Source: Neisseria mucosa (GTDB lineage Bacteria; Pseudomonadota; Gammaproteobacteria; Burkholderiales; Neisseriaceae). From it: DNA of 64,000 nt. Within the stretch, counting starts at the first letter, position 1. Each line of letters starts with the position of its first letter. The position numbers and the translations under genes were made by a program. Below, piece by piece: positions 58,214 to 64,000 of the stretch. The notes beneath the pieces were generated by a model. That model saw nothing but the letters and a program-made list of their open reading frames with translations. It was not told where the DNA came from and did no database searches. The stretch is from assembly GCF_003044445.1 (NCBI RefSeq), contig NZ_POWX01000002.1, positions 1-64,000 of the forward strand, in the 5' to 3' direction.

Positions 58214-61192
58214 ATGTCACAACAAACTACGTCTTTACTCACTAACTATGGACAAACCAGCATCAATACGTCCAAACCGTCAACAACAAACCAACCTACT
58301 TCAACAACATCTTCTTCGTCCATACTAAATGCGCTAATTTTCGAACATGCGATGGGTGGTATGCAAATTGCTTCTTCCCTACCGAAGCAAACGCACGGAC
58401 AAACCAACATTTCGGGAGCACAAAATATGCGGCCAACCCAACTTCCGGCGACAAAATCCAAACTGACGCCTTTCGAAGCCAAGTTACTTGCTCAAGCCAA
58501 AGCCGCCGCAGAGAAAAAAGCTGCTCAGGAAAGAGCTGAGGCAGCACATAAAGCAGCTATGGCCGCTGCTCAAGCCAAAGCCGCTGCCGAAAAAAAGGCT
58601 GCTCAAGAAAGAGCTGAAGCTGCTCATAAAGCTGCCATGGCCGCTGCAGAGAAAAAAGCTGCTGCCGAAAAAAAGGCTGCTCAAGAAAGAGCTGAAGCTG
58701 CTCATAAAATCGCTATGGCTGCCGCAGAGAAAAAGGCTGCTGCAGAGAAAAAGGCTGCTCAAGAAAGAGCTGAAGCTGCTCATAAAATCGCTATGGCTGC
58801 CGCAGAGAAAAAGGCTGCCGCAGAGAAAAAGGCCGCACAAGAAAGAGCTGAAGCCGAGCGCAAAGCAGCCCGAGAAAAAGCTGAAGCCGAACGTGTAGCT
58901 TTGGAACAAAAACGAGAAATCGATCGTAAAGCAGCCATCATCACTGCTCGCGAAAAAGCAGAAGCAGCCCGCAAAGCTGCTGACGCTGCTGCAAAAGCTG
59001 AATTAGCAGAGAAAAACCGTGCCGAACAAATCAAACATTCGACAAACAAACCAGGTAATCATTCTTCAACCGAAGAAGAAATGAGCAAACCTGTAAAAAA
59101 TACAGTCTCTAAAACAGACAACCCATCATCCGATAAATCGCATGTCGGCAAGAGTACGCTGCCAACACAAAACAATGCAGGTAAAGTAACCGACCTTTCT
59201 GATGACAACAATAATGCAGCACAGCACCAAAACAACAAAAGCGTTTCTCCTACGCAACCTGCCGCTGAAAAAGGAACGACTGCGACTGCCCACATCCATA
59301 ATCCTGCAGAAGGCAAACAATCAGAATCCGGCGACTATAAAGTATATGAGTCCAAACAATATGGTCGTTACATTAATGTAAATGATTTCGGCGCAGATCC
59401 GACAGGTAAAAAAGACAGCCTGGCGGCTATCAAAGCCGCGCTCGAAGCTGCTCATAAAGAAAAAGCCATGCTGTTTATGGACGGCACTTATTACATTTCT
59501 GACCAAATCGTTATCGACAATAATACCTCCGGTGTTAAAGGCATCTTCGGTGCTGGCATGGGCAAAACCCAAATCAACTTTGATAAAGCCCAAGTTGGTA
59601 TATTCAATTCCAACACCAACCACGATGATGTTCGAGCTTTTGCGGGTATCTTGGTAGATGGTCAAAATGGCAAAACGATTGCCGACCTATCCGTTCGATA
59701 CACCAACGCTGATTTCTACCGCAAAGGTTTAAGCTATTTCGGTAAAGTAAACGGCATTTTAGTCAACGATGCAGACAACACCCTGATCAGCAAAGTGGAA
59801 GTATCCGGTGCAAACCGTGCAGGTGTAACCTTTACCTCTACCGCTGCACTCATGCGCGAAGCAGGCTACAAACTATCTTATAAAGACCGTGTTGCCAACG
59901 GCTCCATCGACGACAAATACGATTCACTGCCTTTAGGTGAAAATAACCGTATCGTTGACTCCAAACTGCACCACAACCGCGTTGCCGGCGCACTGGTTTC
60001 CTATCAAAAGAATTTCCTCGGAGAAGGCAACCTCTTGTCCTGGAACGGACACCAAGATGATGGCGGCACCGGCTACGGCATCGCCGCCGCTGCAGGTAGC
60101 TACAATTACGGCATTACCTACCGCAAAAATACGACCGACCACAACTACCGGAAAGGTCTGGACGTGCATGACGGCACAGACGTTTTAATTGAGAACAACA
60201 CACTGAATGGCGACCGACTGTACGGTATTGCGGTCTATAACCGCCAATTCTCGCTGGATAACGTCAAAATATCCGGTAATGTCATTACACAGGACACTTC
60301 TTTCCGTCTTGCGGTCGATGACACTCCGGGATACGACTACCATATGTATTCCGGTATCCAAGTACAGACCAATACGCAACGCCGCGACTTACACAGTAAA
60401 GATAAAGGCTATTTTGACATCAGCAACAACACAATCAATAACTTGGAGGTCTATAAAGACAATATCCAAACCTACGGTATCGAATTCCGTAACCATGAAC
60501 AAAAAATGGATTACACACTAAACATTACCGGCAACAAAATCAGCGGCGAATCAACCAAATACCTGATGGCGGTCATTAATGACACCTACGCTCCTCAAAC
60601 TAAGGAAAAAGGTATCGGCACCAGCACCATTAACATCAGTGATAATATTGCCGATATTGGCAAAATGAAGAGTGGAGCTGTTCCTTTCTATATTGAAGAA
60701 CACCACTCTGACGTACCGATGCATGGTTCGGTTACGCTGAACAACAACGCCGTTACGGTTCGTGAAGAATCCGGTGGTTATGCCGAATTTGCGTTTATGC
60801 GTACAAATGCCAAGGAATATAACGTTACCAACAATACCCTGTCGCTGCACGGACGCCTGGATAACAGCATCGTTGAAGTCCGCAGCACCGGCGACGGCAA
60901 GGTTAATGCTAATTTAAATATGGCAAACAATACCTTGGTAACCGACATCAAAGGCCCAATTTACAAAACCTGGCTGCGTTATGAATCGGATATTGATGTT
61001 TATTCCAACTCCAACACCCATAACGGAGACACACTTGATAATGTCAATACCAAAGGCAGCAACCTCAGCCTGTCGGACGTATTGGTCAGCGTCAGCAAAA
61101 ACATCAACACTATTCAAGATTCCGTCTATTCCTACCAGCACAAAACCTTACCGGTAACGGAAGACCACGTGCACACCAACGGCATCCTATAA
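58214..61192 (+). CDS. Large repeat-containing parallel beta-helix protein (pectate-lyase-3 / mannuronan-epimerase-like)
   Basis: A 992-residue protein without a Sec signal peptide or lipobox. Residues 1-90 are Ser/Thr/Gln-rich. Residues 95-224 are five tandem 26-residue units (KKAAAEKKAAQERAEAAHK type), continuing as a charged TolA-like helix to about 285. A disordered Ser/Asn-rich linker runs to about 375. Then RYINVNDFGADPTGKKDS, AIKAALEAAHKEKAML and the following DGTYYI start a right-handed beta-helix of the pectate-lyase-3 type (to about 900), with strand repeats such as VLIENNTLNGDRLYGIAVYN. Such domains act on polysaccharides or form phage/adhesin spikes. Export route, substrate and partners are unknown. 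It is monocistronic in an AT-rich island. Confidence 0.8.
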   Translation: MSQQTTSLLTNYGQTSINTSKPSTTNQPTSTTSSSSILNALIFEHAMGGMQIASSLPKQTHGQTNISGAQNMRPTQLPATKSKLTPFEAKLLAQAKAAAEKKAAQERAEAAHKAAMAAAQAKAAAEKKAAQERAEAAHKAAMAAAEKKAAAEKKAAQERAEAAHKIAMAAAEKKAAAEKKAAQERAEAAHKIAMAAAEKKAAAEKKAAQERAEAERKAAREKAEAERVALEQKREIDRKAAIITAREKAEAARKAADAAAKAELAEKNRAEQIKHSTNKPGNHSSTEEEMSKPVKNTVSKTDNPSSDKSHVGKSTLPTQNNAGKVTDLSDDNNNAAQHQNNKSVSPTQPAAEKGTTATAHIHNPAEGKQSESGDYKVYESKQYGRYINVNDFGADPTGKKDSLAAIKAALEAAHKEKAMLFMDGTYYISDQIVIDNNTSGVKGIFGAGMGKTQINFDKAQVGIFNSNTNHDDVRAFAGILVDGQNGKTIADLSVRYTNADFYRKGLSYFGKVNGILVNDADNTLISKVEVSGANRAGVTFTSTAALMREAGYKLSYKDRVANGSIDDKYDSLPLGENNRIVDSKLHHNRVAGALVSYQKNFLGEGNLLSWNGHQDDGGTGYGIAAAAGSYNYGITYRKNTTDHNYRKGLDVHDGTDVLIENNTLNGDRLYGIAVYNRQFSLDNVKISGNVITQDTSFRLAVDDTPGYDYHMYSGIQVQTNTQRRDLHSKDKGYFDISNNTINNLEVYKDNIQTYGIEFRNHEQKMDYTLNITGNKISGESTKYLMAVINDTYAPQTKEKGIGTSTINISDNIADIGKMKSGAVPFYIEEHHSDVPMHGSVTLNNNAVTVREESGGYAEFAFMRTNAKEYNVTNNTLSLHGRLDNSIVEVRSTGDGKVNANLNMANNTLVTDIKGPIYKTWLRYESDIDVYSNSNTHNGDTLDNVNTKGSNLSLSDVLVSVSKNINTIQDSVYSYQHKTLPVTEDHVHTNGIL
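58496..58885 (+). repeat. Five tandem 78-bp repeats inside the beta-helix protein gene
   Basis: Five consecutive 26-codon units. Units 3 and 4 are almost identical at the DNA level, while units 1, 2 and 5 diverge at their ends. In-frame repeats of this kind can gain or lose copies by slippage, changing the length of the helical stalk without breaking the frame. Confidence 0.85.
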
Positions 61193-61205
61193 ACCAGCCG
61201 TAATC

Positions 61206-61240
61206 AAAAGGTCGTCTGAAAAGTTTCAGACGACCTTTTA
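61206..61240. terminator. Bidirectional DUS-pair terminator, right flank of the island
   Basis: The 35 bases are identical to 57335-57369. It lies between the converging beta-helix gene and thyA. Confidence 0.9.
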
Positions 61241-61253
61241 TCTATTCCCTACC

Positions 61254-62048
61254 CTACACCGCTACGGCAGCCTTGATGTGCGGATGCGGGTCGTAGCCTT
61301 CCAACTCAAAATCTTCAAATTTGAATGCAAACAAGTCTTTGACTTCGGGATTGATTTTCATCACCGGCAGCGCGCGGAAGTCGCGGCTCAATTGCAGTTT
61401 TGCCTGTTCGAAATGGTTGCTGTACAGATGCGCATCGCCGAAGGTGTGGATAAATTCGCCTGCTTCCAACCCGCAAACTTGGGCAATCATCATGGTCAAC
61501 AGCGCGTAGCTGGCAATGTTGAACGGTACGCCGAGGAAGATGTCCGCGCTGCGTTGGTAAAGCTGGCAGGACAATTTGCCGTTGGCAACGTAAAACTGAA
61601 ACAGCGCATGGCAAGGCGGCAATGCCATTTCATCCACCAGCGCGGGATTCCATGCCGACACAATCAGGCGGCGGGAATCGGGGTTTTTCTTGATTTGTTC
61701 CACCACATTGGCAATTTGGTCGATATGGCAGCCGTCGAGTGCAGGCCAACTGCGCCATTGGTAGCCGTACACAGGTCCCAAGTCGCCGTTTTCGTCCGCC
61801 CATTCGTCCCAAATGGAAACATTGTTATCTTTCAGGTATTTGATATTGGTATCGCCTTTGAGAAACCAAAGCAGCTCATGGATAATCGAGCGCAAGTGCA
61901 GCTTTTTGGTGGTCAGCAGCGGAAAGCCTTGACTCAAATCGAAGCGCATTTGATAACCGAACACCGAGCGCGTGCCTGTGCCGGTACGGTCGGATTTGTC
62001 GGTGCCGTTTTCGAGAACGTGGCGCATTAAGTCATGGTAGGCTTTCAT
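61254..62048 (-). CDS. thyA: Thymidylate synthase
   Basis: A 264-residue enzyme making dTMP from dUMP with methylene-THF. DRTGTGTRSVFGYQMRFDL near the N terminus binds phosphate. The nucleophilic cysteine is in ALPPCHALFQFYV, and QLYQRSADIFLGVPFNIASYALL completes the dUMP site; DPHPHIKAAVAV is the usual C terminus. Length equals E. coli ThyA. Monocistronic. Confidence 0.97.
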   Translation of the reverse strand: MKAYHDLMRHVLENGTDKSDRTGTGTRSVFGYQMRFDLSQGFPLLTTKKLHLRSIIHELLWFLKGDTNIKYLKDNNVSIWDEWADENGDLGPVYGYQWRSWPALDGCHIDQIANVVEQIKKNPDSRRLIVSAWNPALVDEMALPPCHALFQFYVANGKLSCQLYQRSADIFLGVPFNIASYALLTMMIAQVCGLEAGEFIHTFGDAHLYSNHFEQAKLQLSRDFRALPVMKINPEVKDLFAFKFEDFELEGYDPHPHIKAAVAV

Positions 62049-62593
62049 TGGTATCCTTTAAGAGTGTGTGTTGTTGGAAATGCTTTGGGGCGTATTGTAT
62101 AGCATCCAGATGCGCGAATACATGGCTTTTAATGAAAATCTAAGGTCGTCTGAAAACGGCAAATCCGGTTTTCAGACGACCTTTACATGATCCCTTATCG
62201 AATGTTCCGAAATTACGCTTTTCCAGCTCAAACAAGATTCATTTTTTAATGTGTTATTTTCTTTCTTAGCTTCTTTTTCAAGCAAAAAATCAGCGATATT
62301 GTTGACAATATTAGTCATATTTACATGAAAATTTGCGTCAGATTAAATTTTTACGCCGCCTCACTCTAAATTTCTAGTTTAACTACTTAGAATATAAATT
62401 CAACTTATATCAAAATAATAGAATTTTAAAAATAAATTTTTTATTTTATTGGCAATATATACCAAATAATAAAATTCTCAAAAAAATAATGTCAACAATT
62501 TTCGTAAAAACCGCTTGGCAGCCAAAAAAATTAGGTTTATATTTCTTTCCGTAAATTCATTATCTCTTTAATCCTATTCTCAAGGAGCACCAA
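62049..62593. other. Gap between thyA and gdhA
   Basis: 545 bp between divergent genes. It has one DUS hairpin (62142-62184) near thyA, then an AT-rich stretch with no gene, presumably containing the gdhA promoter. Confidence 0.6.
62142..62184. terminator. DUS-pair hairpin upstream of thyA
   Basis: AAGGTCGTCTGAAAACGG and its inverse with a short loop. It lies in the divergent gap, not behind a recognised gene. Confidence 0.7.
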
Positions 62594-63931
62594 ATGACTG
62601 ACCTGAATGCCTTGTTTGCCAATCTAAAACAACGCAACCCCAATCAAGAGCCGTTTCACCAAGCGGTTGAAGAAGTATTCATGAGTTTGGGTCCGTTTTT
62701 GTCGAAAAACCCGAAATACACCCAGCAAAATCTGCTTGAGCGCATCGTCGAACCCGAGCGCGTGCTTATGTTCCGCGTCACTTGGATGGACGACAAAGGA
62801 CAAGTCCAAGTCAACCGCGGCTACCGCATTCAGATGAACTCCGCCATCGGCCCTTACAAAGGCGGCTTGCGTTTCCACCCGACCGTCGATTTGGGCGTAT
62901 TGAAATTCCTCGCCTTTGAACAAGTGTTCAAAAACGCTCTGACTACCCTGCCTATGGGCGGCGGCAAAGGCGGCTCCGACTTCGATCCAAAAGGCAAATC
63001 CGACGCTGAAGTGATGCGTTTCTGCCAAGCCTTTATGAACGAACTCTACCGCCACATCGGTCCGAACACCGACGTACCCGCAGGCGACATCGGCGTAGGC
63101 GGTCGCGAAATCGGCTTCCTGTTCGGACAATACAAAAAAATCCGCAACGAATTTGCCTCCGTTCTGACCGGCAAAGGCCTCGAATGGGGTGGCAGCCTCA
63201 TCCGTCCCGAAGCGACCGGCTACGGCACCGTATATTTCGTCCAATCCATGCTGCAAACGCGCGGCGATTCGATTGAAGGCAAACGCGTTCTGATTTCCGG
63301 CTCCGGCAACGTCGCACAATACGCCGCCGAAAAAGCCATCCAACTGGGCGCGAAAGTGCTGACCATTTCCGACTCCAACGGTTTCGTCCTCTTCCCCGAC
63401 AGCGGCATGACCGAAGACCAACTCGCCGCGCTTATCGAGCTGAAAGAAGTCCGCCGCGAACGTGTTTCCACCTACGCCAAAGAACAAGGTTTGAAATACT
63501 TTGAAAACCAAAAACCGTGGGGCGTTGCCGCCGAAGTCGCCCTGCCCTGCGCGACCCAAAACGAATTGGACGAAGATGCTGCCAAAACCCTGCTGGCAAA
63601 CGGCTGCTACGTCGTTGCCGAAGGTGCGAACATGCCTTCCACTTTGGGCGCGGTCGAGCAATTCATCAAAGCGGGCATCCTGTATGCACCGGGCAAAGCC
63701 TCCAACGCCGGCGGTGTGGCAACTTCAGGCTTAGAAATGAGCCAAAACGCCGTCCGCCTGTCTTGGAGCCGCGAAGAAGTCGACCAACGTCTGTTCGACA
63801 TCATGCACAGCATCCACGAATCTTGCCTGAAATACGGCACTGAAAATGGCAAAACCAACTACGTCAACGGTGCGAACATCGCCGGTTTCGTCAAAGTCGC
63901 CGATGCGATGCTGGCGCAAGGCATCGTGTAA
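62594..63931 (+). CDS. gdhA: NADP-specific glutamate dehydrogenase
   Basis: A 445-residue hexameric enzyme making glutamate from 2-oxoglutarate and ammonia. GPYKGGLRFHPTVDLGVLKFLAFE and PMGGGKGGSDFDPKGKSD contain the substrate-binding and catalytic lysines. The dinucleotide fold has VLISGSGNVAQYAAEKAIQLGA, and GASNAGGV-type and GLEMSQNAVRLSW segments close the family pattern. Length and start (AAGGAG just before the ATG) are typical of the NADP form. Ends in a DUS hairpin at the window edge. Confidence 0.96.
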   Translation: MTDLNALFANLKQRNPNQEPFHQAVEEVFMSLGPFLSKNPKYTQQNLLERIVEPERVLMFRVTWMDDKGQVQVNRGYRIQMNSAIGPYKGGLRFHPTVDLGVLKFLAFEQVFKNALTTLPMGGGKGGSDFDPKGKSDAEVMRFCQAFMNELYRHIGPNTDVPAGDIGVGGREIGFLFGQYKKIRNEFASVLTGKGLEWGGSLIRPEATGYGTVYFVQSMLQTRGDSIEGKRVLISGSGNVAQYAAEKAIQLGAKVLTISDSNGFVLFPDSGMTEDQLAALIELKEVRRERVSTYAKEQGLKYFENQKPWGVAAEVALPCATQNELDEDAAKTLLANGCYVVAEGANMPSTLGAVEQFIKAGILYAPGKASNAGGVATSGLEMSQNAVRLSWSREEVDQRLFDIMHSIHESCLKYGTENGKTNYVNGANIAGFVKVADAMLAQGIV

Positions 63932-63959
63932 GTCTGATTCTCCTGACTTTAAAATGTGG

Positions 63960-64000
63960 AAAGGTCGTCTGAAAACCTTGAATCGGGGTTTTCAGACGAC
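63960..64000 (+). terminator. DUS-pair terminator after gdhA (cut at window end)
   Basis: AAGGTCGTCTGAAAACC and the inverted arm up to CAGACGAC, where the window stops. Confidence 0.8.

Noticed and set aside
1..64000. CRISPR arrays, tRNA or rRNA genes
   Set aside because: The regularly recurring short sequences are DUS copies at irregular spacing without unique spacers between direct repeats; no tRNA cloverleaf or rRNA sequence was recognised.

Overview
The window is chromosomal DNA from a Neisseria species, most likely of the commensal N. mucosa / N. sicca / N. macacae group. The main evidence is the DNA uptake sequence (DUS). Almost every copy reads AGGTCGTCTGAA, the 'mucosa' dialect, rather than the meningococcal/gonococcal GCCGTCTGAA. 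Copies occur singly and as inverted pairs that form transcription terminators. Correia repeat-enclosed elements (CREEs, ends TATAGTGGATTAA), IS1106-like and IS3-family insertion sequences, and gene sets typical of Neisseria (atp operon, ccoNOQP, mapA/pgmB, lpxL, neisserial porin) agree.

Layout. 0-0.5 kb: an IS3-family element cut by the window edge. 0.9-6.1 kb: a putrescine-binding lipoprotein, two small conserved proteins, a YciO-type protein, an orphan type IV pilin accessory protein and a half-size EamA transporter, with five CREEs between them. 6.3-10.7 kb: a maltose unit (importer, maltose phosphorylase, beta-phosphoglucomutase) that turns maltose into glucose and glucose-6-phosphate. 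11.3-17.5 kb: mgtE, ppk and fhs. 17.7-22.4 kb: rsmJ, accB, a frameshifted yqaE-like gene, accC, prmA. 22.5-31.7 kb: a NERD-domain protein, the complete F1Fo ATP synthase operon (atpIBEFHAGDC, minus strand, with a clear promoter), then parB. 32.4-34.4 kb: an insertion-sequence graveyard in which an IS1106-like IS5 element sits inside a decayed IS3 copy. 34.4-41.1 kb: phosphate transporter, anmK and the cbb3 oxidase operon ccoNOQP, including an unannotated-size ccoQ and a three-heme CcoP. 41.4-51.4 kb: an M61 peptidase, a DUF442 protein, a nitrilase-family amidase, dxs, tyrA, a heptosyltransferase, a truncated porin, ruvC and lpxL. 51.4-52.3 kb: an AT-rich stretch followed by a highly structured, probably non-coding transcript with its own terminator. 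52.3-57.3 kb: OmpA-type lipoprotein, DUF1275 protein, ilvE, lapA-lapB. 57.3-61.2 kb: an AT-rich island carrying one 992-residue protein (alanine/lysine-rich 26-residue repeats plus a parallel beta-helix domain), bounded by two identical 35-bp DUS hairpins. 61.2-64 kb: thyA and gdhA.

Most genes are core metabolism and envelope functions: energy (ATP synthase, cbb3 oxidase), fatty acid synthesis (accB/accC), lipid A and LOS assembly and its control (lpxL, heptosyltransferase, lapAB), one-carbon and nucleotide metabolism (fhs, thyA), and isoprenoid and amino acid synthesis (dxs, tyrA, ilvE, gdhA). The least explained pieces are the structured RNA candidate near 52 kb, the beta-helix protein island near 58-61 kb, and a long imperfect inverted repeat near 15.6 kb. 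No rRNA, tRNA or CRISPR array was recognised.
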